From the NCBI GenBank assembly GCA_001871475.1, contig MNVE01000003.1, positions 1 to 64,000 of the forward strand: a stretch of DNA of 64,000 nt, read 5' to 3'. The position numbers were made by a program, and so were the translations under genes. Numbering within the stretch: the stretch's first letter is position 1; the number at the start of each line of letters is the position of its first letter. Below are positions 19,643 to 28,045 of the stretch, piece by piece. The DNA comes from Candidatus Micrarchaeota archaeon CG1_02_47_40. Its GTDB lineage: Archaea; Micrarchaeota; Micrarchaeia; Anstonellales; CG1-02-47-40. A model generated the notes under the pieces. That model did no database searches and was not told where the DNA came from. It saw nothing but the letters and a program-made list of their open reading frames with translations.

Positions 19643-20509
19643 CTAAAGCAGGAACTTCCAGCCAATCATCTTATAGCATAATTTTGCCGCCAGGAAAGCG
19701 CTTGCAGTATCCCCAATTACCGGGCACAATTCCACCACATCCGCTCCAATCACATTCTTCCTCTCAAACACCTTCCTCAAAAGACTTGTTGCCTGCTTCC
19801 AGGAAATCCCCCCAGGCTCCGGAGTGCCCACAGCCGGCATTATTGAGGGGTCAAACCCGTCCAAATCAAAAGTAACATACACATTCTCATTTTCAATCCT
19901 CTCAAGCACCTCACTTTCTTCAAATTCGCTCCCAAAAATATATTTTTCAATCCTCTCCTTTTTTATCCATTCCGCCTCCTCGCCGGACATGCTGCGCACT
20001 CCTGCCTGCACAATATTGCCGCATGCTTCACGCGCCCTTCTCATCGCGCACGCATGGCTGTATTTCGTCCCTTCATAAGCATCCCTCAAATCACCATGCG
20101 CATCTATCTGCAAAACAGAAAAATTCTTTTTGAATTTTTTTGCGCAGGCAGAAACCGCCCCTGCGCTGACACTATGCTCCCCTCCGAGCACAAGCGGGAA
20201 TTTTCTTTCCTTCAGCACCTCATCAACAACCTCCCCCACCCGCTCAACCGCTTTTTTGGGGCTTTCCTTTGAGAGCACCAGCTCATCCATGGTATAAACA
20301 GGCGCGGATTCGCAAACATCACATCCAAACTCGGCATCATAAAGCTCCATGTGCCGTGAAGCGTCAATTATCTCCCTGGGACCATGCCTCTGGCCGTCTT
20401 TGTAAAATACCGTTCCGTCATAGGGCGCCTGCACAATGACCGTTTTAGCATTCTTAAGATTATTTTTCATTCCAAGGAAAGTGAAAGGAATGCATTCAAA
20501 TTCTTTCAT
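19643..20509 (-). CDS. speB: Agmatinase/arginase family protein
   Basis: GGEHSVSAG, QIDAHGDLRD, TFDLDGFDPSIMPAVGTPEPGG metal-binding motifs. Confidence 0.9.
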   Translation of the reverse strand: MKEFECIPFTFLGMKNNLKNAKTVIVQAPYDGTVFYKDGQRHGPREIIDASRHMELYDAEFGCDVCESAPVYTMDELVLSKESPKKAVERVGEVVDEVLKERKFPLVLGGEHSVSAGAVSACAKKFKKNFSVLQIDAHGDLRDAYEGTKYSHACAMRRAREACGNIVQAGVRSMSGEEAEWIKKERIEKYIFGSEFEESEVLERIENENVYVTFDLDGFDPSIMPAVGTPEPGGISWKQATSLLRKVFERKNVIGADVVELCPVIGDTASAFLAAKLCYKMIGWKFLL

Positions 20510-20559
20510 TTAAACCCCCCATAATATATATAAATGAACGAGGTTTTATAGTTTATGGT

Positions 20560-20910
20560 ATGGGGCAAGACAATTCCAAGCTCAACAAGGACAGCCGGAT
20601 GCTCTCGGCAGTTTCCTACGCTTCGGCTGCTTTTTTCTTTTTCCTCTTCCCGCTTCTGGCGCCGCTTCTTATTTATCTTTTTATAAAAGAGGATAAGTTC
20701 GTGCGCTTCAACGCACTGCAGGCGCTCCTGCTTGCGGTTTCCTTTGCGGTTTTTTTCACCCTGCTTGTAATAACCATATTCGGAATCATCATCGCGGTTC
20801 CGGCGCTGATATTATACTGGATTTACTGCGTGTGGGCTGCCGCGGATGCATATAGGGGAAGGCTTCCAAACACTCCTTTCATTTCGGATTTTGTAAAACT
20901 ATATATTTAA
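20560..20910 (+). CDS. DUF4870-like membrane protein
   Basis: FNALQALLLAV / YLFIKEDKFVRF membrane pattern. Confidence 0.6.
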   Translation: MGQDNSKLNKDSRMLSAVSYASAAFFFFLFPLLAPLLIYLFIKEDKFVRFNALQALLLAVSFAVFFTLLVITIFGIIIAVPALILYWIYCVWAAADAYRGRLPNTPFISDFVKLYI

Positions 20911-21321
20911 TCAGCAATTTTCAACAGCATACTCTCCTATAAACGGAAATCTCTCCCATTCCCCTCTTTCGGCATGGTAGGCAAGATATGCAAGCACAGC
21001 AAGGAAAAGGACGGCTGCGGGCGGCACGAGCGAAACAGTCACTATCCCAAGCACCAAAACCAAGATTGCCAGAATACCGCCCAGCCAGCATATTACGGAC
21101 TGTATCGCGTGAAAGCGCAAAAAGCGGTCCTCGGGCTTCAGGAGGTAAAAGGAAAGCGCCGCAGCAGGGCCCAGCATATAAGCGAGCGCGGCAAGCAGTC
21201 TCTCCTCCTCATCAACTTCCCTTCTTTCAACTCTGCTCGTATTTTCTCCATAGCGCAAAGCTCCCGCTTCCTTCATTTCCTTGTCTGCTTCCAATTCCTC
21301 AACTACTTTCCCAACTCCCAT
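20911..21321 (-). CDS. DUF4870-like membrane protein
   Basis: LLKPEDRFLRFHAIQSVICW parallels the adjacent protein. Confidence 0.6.
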   Translation of the reverse strand: MGVGKVVEELEADKEMKEAGALRYGENTSRVERREVDEEERLLAALAYMLGPAAALSFYLLKPEDRFLRFHAIQSVICWLGGILAILVLVLGIVTVSLVPPAAVLFLAVLAYLAYHAERGEWERFPFIGEYAVENC

Positions 21322-21388
21322 ACAAGGAAAAACTTCGCATAAGATATATAAATAATGTTTGGTTTGTTTGAAGCATTGGGAGGCGCAT

Positions 21389-22579
21389 ATGAAAGTAGCT
21401 ATGCTTGGCTGGGAGTTTCCTCCATTCGTATCAGGGGGATTGGGAGTGCATTGCTTTCACCTAACCCGTTCCCTCTGCAAATTGGGGGTAAAAATAGATT
21501 TTTTCATGCCCGCATCGGGAAAGCACATTCTTCCTTCGCACCCATCCTTAAGAATATTTGAGGTTTCAAAAGTTTCACAAGGACCATACCTCTCCTTTTC
21601 ACAGCAGGCAAAAAACCTCTCGCGCACCTACGGGGAGAACATACTCCCTTCAATAGAAAAATACAATCTCCAATGTCACGAGTTTGCAAAAAATCTGCAT
21701 GCAAAGGAAAAGTACGATTTAATACATGCGCATGACTGGCTGACCGCATCAGCGGCGCGCTCCCTAAAGCAGGAGCTTTCCATTCCGACTGTGCATACAA
21801 TGCATTCAACCGAGTTTGACCGAAACGCAGTGCCCTGGCGTTTCATAGCGGACATTGAGCGGGGGGCAATAGGGAATGCGGACAGGGTCATTACCGTTTC
21901 AAACCGCATGAAGCGCCAGCTTGTGGAGAAATTCAACGCAGAGGAAAAAAAAATACGTGTAATATTTAATGGGGTGGAAAGCGAAGAGTTTGAAAACAAA
22001 GACACTCTCTCAAGAATTTCCCTTCCCCTTCTTCAGAATAAAAAGAAGGTGCTTTTTCTGGGAAGGCTGACCGGGCAGAAGGCGCCTGCGGAATTCCTGC
22101 GGGCTGCAAAGGAAGTGCTCTGCCTGGAGCCAAACACCGCTTTCCTTATAGCCGGCACCGGGGACATGCTCCCCCATCTTCTCAATCTCTCAATAACGCT
22201 GGGGATACAAAAAAGCGTAATCTTCCTCGGCTACCTCTCTGATGAGGATAGGAAAAAAATATACTGCCAATGCGACGTGTATGTGATGCCTTCTGTTTCC
22301 GAGCCTTTCGGCATAACCGCGCTTGAGGCGATGGCAAGCGGCACCCCCACAATCATCTCAACAAATTCCGGAGTCGGGGAGGCGGTGAAAACCGTCCTGC
22401 GCGTGGACTTCTGGGACACGCGCGCAATGGCTGAAAAAATAATCGCGCTCCTTCGCTATCCCCCCCTCTCAAGCACAATGTCCGGCATGTCATATTCCGA
22501 GGCAAGGCAGTTCACGTGGGCAGCGGCTGCGCGGGAAACGTTAAAAGTTTATGATGAGCTTTTAGCTCTTAAGAAGTGA
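21389..22579 (+). CDS. GT4/GT5-like glycosyltransferase (glycogen synthase-like)
   Basis: LGWEFPPFVSGGLGVHC N-terminus; SVSEPFGITALEAMASGTPTI; ATG at 21389 chosen. Confidence 0.8.
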   Translation: MKVAMLGWEFPPFVSGGLGVHCFHLTRSLCKLGVKIDFFMPASGKHILPSHPSLRIFEVSKVSQGPYLSFSQQAKNLSRTYGENILPSIEKYNLQCHEFAKNLHAKEKYDLIHAHDWLTASAARSLKQELSIPTVHTMHSTEFDRNAVPWRFIADIERGAIGNADRVITVSNRMKRQLVEKFNAEEKKIRVIFNGVESEEFENKDTLSRISLPLLQNKKKVLFLGRLTGQKAPAEFLRAAKEVLCLEPNTAFLIAGTGDMLPHLLNLSITLGIQKSVIFLGYLSDEDRKKIYCQCDVYVMPSVSEPFGITALEAMASGTPTIISTNSGVGEAVKTVLRVDFWDTRAMAEKIIALLRYPPLSSTMSGMSYSEARQFTWAAAARETLKVYDELLALKK

Positions 22580-22585
22580 TTTACT

Positions 22586-23785
22586 TTGCAACTCTGCCTT
22601 TATTTCCAGGTGCACCAGCCGATGAGGCTGAAAAAATTCTCCCTTTTCGAGGAGAGCGCGTCCTCTTCCGTTTCAGCATACTTCCACCACGAGCTAAACA
22701 AAAAAATAATGGACAAGGTGGCGGGAAAATGCTACTTGCCGGCAAACAGGATAATGCTTGAACTTCTTGAGAAATACCCTGAATTTCGCGTCAGCTTTTC
22801 CATAACCGGGGTTTTCCTTGAGCAGTGCAAGCGCTTCGCGCCGGAGGTGCTTGAATCCTTCAGGGCGCTTGCAAAAACCGGGAGAGTGGAATTCCTCTCC
22901 GAAACCTATTACCATTCCCTCTCCTCCCTTTTTGCAAACAAGCAGGAATTCATAGAGCAGGTGCAAATGCACACAAGGGCGCTTTCCGAAATCTCCCCCC
23001 CTGCAAAGGTTTTTCGCAACACGGAGGCGCTTTTTTCAAACCAGATAGGCAATTTGCTGGAATCCCTTGGCTATATCGGGGTGATGACAGAGGGAATTGA
23101 GCACGTGCTCGGATGGCGCTCCCCAAACTACGTCTACCGCCCGCGGGGCGCGTCAACGCTTAAAATACTCTTTCGCAATTACAAGCTGTCCGATGACATA
23201 GGATACCGCTTCTCCTCAAAGAGCTGGAATGAATATCCTCTGACTGCCTCCAAGTACGCGCAATGGCTTTCAAGCGCCGAGGGGGAGTGCTGCAACATCT
23301 TCATGGACTATGAAACATTCGGGGAGCACCACTGGGAGGATACGGGCATATTTGAATTCTTGAAAGCGCTGCCGGGCGAAATACTTTCGCACAAGCGCCT
23401 TTCCTTTTCCACTCCAAGCGAGATTGCAAAAACTCTTCCCCCAAGGGATGAGATTGACATACACTCCGAAATCTCCTGGGCAGACAAGGAGAGGGACACT
23501 TCAGCCTGGCTTGGCAATGAGATGCAGAGAAGCTGTTTTTCAATTTTACAGGAGCTTGAAACGCAGGTGAAGCAAACAAAAAATGAGGAACTGCTTCATT
23601 CCTGGAGATTGCTGCAAAATTCCGACCACCTATATTATCTCTCCACAAAATCCCTCTCCGACCAGGACGTGCACAGCTATTTCTCCCCGTATGAAAGCCC
23701 GTTTGAGGCATACATAAATTTCATGAATATTCTGCAGGATTTTCGGGAAAGAGTGAAGCAGGAAAACGAGGTGGGCGCAGAGTGA
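22586..23785 (+). CDS. Glycoside hydrolase family 57 protein
   Basis: YFQVHQPMR, FRNTEALFSNQIGNLLESLGYIGVMTEG, FMDYETFGEHHW; TTG start. Confidence 0.85.
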   Translation: MQLCLYFQVHQPMRLKKFSLFEESASSSVSAYFHHELNKKIMDKVAGKCYLPANRIMLELLEKYPEFRVSFSITGVFLEQCKRFAPEVLESFRALAKTGRVEFLSETYYHSLSSLFANKQEFIEQVQMHTRALSEISPPAKVFRNTEALFSNQIGNLLESLGYIGVMTEGIEHVLGWRSPNYVYRPRGASTLKILFRNYKLSDDIGYRFSSKSWNEYPLTASKYAQWLSSAEGECCNIFMDYETFGEHHWEDTGIFEFLKALPGEILSHKRLSFSTPSEIAKTLPPRDEIDIHSEISWADKERDTSAWLGNEMQRSCFSILQELETQVKQTKNEELLHSWRLLQNSDHLYYLSTKSLSDQDVHSYFSPYESPFEAYINFMNILQDFRERVKQENEVGAE

Positions 23786-23856
23786 ATGTTTATAAATATT
23801 ACTAAAGTAGCAATAGGCAAGTTGGGTGAGGTTTTCATACTCTTGAGGTGGTTTGA

Positions 23857-26800
23857 ATGAATTGGAAGGGAAAAATTGTTCTGTCTTCTGTTTTTGCGCT
23901 TGTTCTGATGTGCGTTTCATTCGCGCTTCTCTACCCGGTCGCAAACTACACCATGCTCGGAGGGAATTATTACCGCACCTCAAACACCACCGAGATTGGA
24001 CCGTATAATACAATTAATGTAAGCTGGTCAAGGCAGATTTACGATTACTCGAACATATTTGATTTGGAATACAATGTTTCCTCCATGTCATCGCCGATAG
24101 TGGTGAATGGCAGAGTTTATGTTGCGGCACGCAACGGCTCGGTATACTGCATGAATGTAAGCAACGGCTCAATAAACTGGGGCATATCACTAAACAACAA
24201 CATCACCTTCTCAACGCTTGCCTACTCTCCAAACGGGCAGAGTTTCCTTTATCTTGGGACTCGGGATGCAACGAATCCGAGCCTGCTCTACATAAACCCG
24301 GTTAACGGCTCAATCAACTGGTCGGTTTCACTTGCAGGGCAGGTTGATACTTCTCCAATAGTGGTTGATGATTATGTATACATTGCTGCGGGCACTTATG
24401 TATATGCATATAACGCAACGAACGGAAGCCAGCAGTTTTGGGCGACTAATGTAAGCGTAAGCGCTTCCGGAGTTGGCGGTTCTCCAACCGGCGACATGGT
24501 CTACAATGGAACATATCTCTTCGTTCCTCTGTCATCCAGCCACTACTCGCAGGTGGATGCCTTAACCGGTTCAATACGCGGAACAATAGGCACCACCGGA
24601 TTAGTATCAAACAAATCAATGGTCTATGATCCGGATACGCCTGGCAGATTTTATTACGTATCAACCGTTTCATCATCCGCAACCCTATACTCAAAGGCAT
24701 CCGATATTGACGGAACCGTGATTTTCTCAGCTTCAATCGGAACGTCTTCTTCCTCCCCTGCAATCGGATATGTTAACTCCACAAAAGCGATATTCGTAGG
24801 CAACGGAACTGGAATTGGGGCATACAGCGCCTCTTCCGGCACCTTGCTGTGGTTTACAAACGTACTCAACAGCACAACATACACGCCAATAATTGCAAAC
24901 GACCTCCTCTACGTCACTTCCGCAGGAGCGGCAAATGCAGTTGAGTTTGAGAACAGCACAACCGTGAACGGGACACTGCGCCTCTTCAACGCCTCAACCG
25001 GAGTGCTTCTGTGGAATTACCCACTGTTCAACAACCCCGGGATCACAAGACCGGTAGTTGCAAACAGAACACTTCTGCAAATCTCAAACGGAATACTGTA
25101 CGCATTCAGGGACATGATTTACATAGAAAGCCCGCTGGACGGGAACTGGACGAACTCTGCAGACGGGAACGTTACCTTTGTCGTGCGGACAAACATACCG
25201 TACGCAATATGCAACTGCACCATGAAGGCAAATGTTTCAGGAACATGGCAGTTTGTGTCCAGCAACGAGAGCACATTAACAAACAACACTGCATTCCAGA
25301 TAAAGGCAAACTTCTCAAGAGGTGTTGCAGCAAACTTCTCAGGCCCGCTGATAGTTTCAGCTGAATGCTATTATGGTGACGTGCAGGTAAATTCGCTTAA
25401 CCAGACATTCTACTACGTTTCAAGTGCAGGAACCCCCCTGAATGTTTCAATCAACAACGTCGGCGCATTCACCGCCTTCCCTGGCACTTCCAACAACTCC
25501 TGGACAAGCAATCCGAACATCAGCCTCACCTTCAATACAACAACATCCGTCAACCAGACACTTAACTGCTCAATATATATTGACGGGAACATCGCAAACA
25601 CAACTACTCTTGTAACAAGCGCCTATCACACGAACAAGACAGGCACCTTCTCCAACATGAACATACCCGACGGCTATCACAACGTCAGCTACTCGTGCAG
25701 GGACAATGCAGGGCTTGCGACGAAGACGGAGAACCTCTCCTTGATGGTTGATTCCGTTGCGCCTACATTGACGGTAAATTTCGGGCTGGTTGCGTTTAAC
25801 ATGACTCTTCCAAACGGAACGGTGATGCAGAACAATTCCTTCATGGTGAATATGACCGTGAATGACTCTTTGGTGAATACCAACAACCGGCCAGGGCTCC
25901 AGTGCGGGCTTATCTTCAACGGAAGCCTTTGGAACATGACAAGGACCAACGACTCAACAACGCAATACGTGTGCTACTTCAATGTGACTGCCGGCCTTTC
26001 AGAGGCGCCTGCCGTATCGGTCGCGTACAACTGGTCCGTGCGCGTGAACGACACCGCAAACAACACCGCGACTGCGGGCACTTACCAGACAATCGTTGAC
26101 AACACCGTGCCGTCCATAAGCAACGTTTCCCTCTCGCTTATCGGCAATCTTACGGACACCACTGCCGTGAACGGAAGCGGCACGCTCGGCTACCTTGGGC
26201 AGAGGTTCTACGTATACGCAAACGTTTCAGAGCCGAATGCCAACCTCTCTTACTTCAACGTGTCAATAAACAACGGGACGGGAATAACCGCAACCGATAT
26301 CTCAGTAATAACTCTTACGACTCCGACAGTGGTGGTGAATCGCTCTAATATATACAGTCTTTACAGATGGGCATTTACGCCAACTGCCTCCTACATGGGT
26401 GCAATGGCGCAGTCCAACTTCTCAGTGAATCTGACTTTATACGACAAGGCGGGCAACGCAGTATGGACGAACAACTCCGTGAATTTCTCGCTCTCATCCA
26501 CCCCGATAGTCGCCTCAATAATCTCCAACGAAACCTCAAACGGCTCAATCTGCTCCGGCTACCGCGTGACGATTTCTGGAGTAGTGCAGCTTTCAGACGG
26601 AACGGCGCTTGCAAACAGAGTGGCTGAATTGACCGGATTGGTGTATGCAAACATAACAACCAACTCAACCGGAGGATACTCAACCGAGCTCTCATCCGCC
26701 TCAACAGGCACCATAGCTCTTTCCGTGCGCGACACTTCAGTCACAAACTCCACCTCAATTACGGTAACCACCTGCACCTCAACATCAAGCGGCACCACGA

Positions 26801-27723
26801 CTACCGGTTCAACTACATCCGGAGGCACTCCATACTCGGGAGCAGGAACTACCCCAACCACCGCATCACAGCCAAACGTGGAAACTGCAAGCGCAACCGT
26901 TGAGGGGCAGGCTGTGGAAATAACGCGCAGCCTTGACGTGTATGCAGCGGCATCATCAGGCGGCTCCGCCTCTTCGCAGATTACGGTTTCAGTAAGAAAC
27001 AGCGGACAGCAGAACGTCAATAACATAGAGGTGCGCGAGCATATACCTGACTCAATCGCTACGGACGTATCTCAATTGCAGTTCTCGGTACAGCCCGACA
27101 GCTTTGAGCAGGGAAGCATAATTGCAGTGTGGAAGGTTGCGGAACTGGCGGCGGGCGAGACCTTCTCCGTATGGTATTCCGTGAATAAAGTAGTTACAAG
27201 CACGCAGTTCAAGGAGGGAGAGGCATCGGCAATGACTGCCGCGCAGGCGGCGCAGGAAGCAGCCGAGAAGGAAGCTGCAAAGGCAGTGAAGGTTTCCCTT
27301 ATGGCTGCGGCATCCGCAACCGTCGGCGACACAATAAGCATAACTGCAAAGGATGAGGCAGGCGCGCCGATTAGCGGGCTTGAAATAACGGTAACAAGCC
27401 CAAGCGAAAGGCTGCTTACACTAACCACTGACGCAAGCGGAAAAGCAACATTCACCGCAGGGGAGGCAGGCGCATACAAGTACTCTGTCGGCACGGGCTA
27501 CCTGCTCCTGGTTGCAAAATCAACCGCTGTAAGCGCGGCGCCAGAAGCGCCAAGCGCGCCTGAAGAGAAAGCGCCAACAACAACTCCTCTGCAGCAGGCA
27601 GGCGGGGCAGGGCTGATTGCGGGCATAGGTGTGCTGGGAATTGTGGTGCTTGCGCTTGTAGTGCTTGCAATCGCAGTGGCAGCTTACTTCATGCTTGGCA
27701 AGAAGGGAAAGAAGAGCAAGTAG
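23857..27723 (+). CDS. Large surface protein with PQQ-like beta-propeller and Ig-like regions, C-terminal TM anchor
   Basis: Signal peptide, propeller blades (NGSINWSVSLAGQVDTSPIVVDDYVYIAAG), many N-x-S/T sequons, C-terminal TM. Confidence 0.8.
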   Translation: MNWKGKIVLSSVFALVLMCVSFALLYPVANYTMLGGNYYRTSNTTEIGPYNTINVSWSRQIYDYSNIFDLEYNVSSMSSPIVVNGRVYVAARNGSVYCMNVSNGSINWGISLNNNITFSTLAYSPNGQSFLYLGTRDATNPSLLYINPVNGSINWSVSLAGQVDTSPIVVDDYVYIAAGTYVYAYNATNGSQQFWATNVSVSASGVGGSPTGDMVYNGTYLFVPLSSSHYSQVDALTGSIRGTIGTTGLVSNKSMVYDPDTPGRFYYVSTVSSSATLYSKASDIDGTVIFSASIGTSSSSPAIGYVNSTKAIFVGNGTGIGAYSASSGTLLWFTNVLNSTTYTPIIANDLLYVTSAGAANAVEFENSTTVNGTLRLFNASTGVLLWNYPLFNNPGITRPVVANRTLLQISNGILYAFRDMIYIESPLDGNWTNSADGNVTFVVRTNIPYAICNCTMKANVSGTWQFVSSNESTLTNNTAFQIKANFSRGVAANFSGPLIVSAECYYGDVQVNSLNQTFYYVSSAGTPLNVSINNVGAFTAFPGTSNNSWTSNPNISLTFNTTTSVNQTLNCSIYIDGNIANTTTLVTSAYHTNKTGTFSNMNIPDGYHNVSYSCRDNAGLATKTENLSLMVDSVAPTLTVNFGLVAFNMTLPNGTVMQNNSFMVNMTVNDSLVNTNNRPGLQCGLIFNGSLWNMTRTNDSTTQYVCYFNVTAGLSEAPAVSVAYNWSVRVNDTANNTATAGTYQTIVDNTVPSISNVSLSLIGNLTDTTAVNGSGTLGYLGQRFYVYANVSEPNANLSYFNVSINNGTGITATDISVITLTTPTVVVNRSNIYSLYRWAFTPTASYMGAMAQSNFSVNLTLYDKAGNAVWTNNSVNFSLSSTPIVASIISNETSNGSICSGYRVTISGVVQLSDGTALANRVAELTGLVYANITTNSTGGYSTELSSASTGTIALSVRDTSVTNSTSITVTTCTSTSSGTTTTGSTTSGGTPYSGAGTTPTTASQPNVETASATVEGQAVEITRSLDVYAAASSGGSASSQITVSVRNSGQQNVNNIEVREHIPDSIATDVSQLQFSVQPDSFEQGSIIAVWKVAELAAGETFSVWYSVNKVVTSTQFKEGEASAMTAAQAAQEAAEKEAAKAVKVSLMAAASATVGDTISITAKDEAGAPISGLEITVTSPSERLLTLTTDASGKATFTAGEAGAYKYSVGTGYLLLVAKSTAVSAAPEAPSAPEEKAPTTTPLQQAGGAGLIAGIGVLGIVVLALVVLAIAVAAYFMLGKKGKKSK

Positions 27724-27727
27724 ACCT

Positions 27728-27836
27728 TCTTTTTCCTTTTTTTCTTTTTATTTTCCCTTAGCTTGGCTTTTTTCTTCTTTGCTTTTTTCTTACTCCTTTT
27801 TTTCTTTTCTTAGCATAGCTTTTCTTCTTCTTTTTA
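27728..27836 (+). repeat. Polypyrimidine tract with repeated T-runs (probable terminator cluster)
   Basis: Multiple T(5-8) runs directly after the stop codon. Confidence 0.5.
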
Positions 27837-28045
27837 CAATATAATAAATCCGAAAATAAAAAATCAGGGAAAAGAAGAATTATTATAGCGGACCCAAGGC
27901 AGGCTTCTTAAGCGCACCATCCGGTACACGCCAAGCCTTGGACTTACCCACTGCATAAGATTTGAAAAACAAAGCTTATAACGTTTTTGGAACTTTCTTG
28001 AGCTTCTGCATTTAATTTATATATTATACTCCTGTTTATTTTCCC

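Noticed and set aside
27890-27956. tRNA or tRNA-half interpretation of the GC-rich island
   Set aside because: No acceptor/T-arm pairing or TTCRANT loop on either strand; retained only as a candidate ncRNA.
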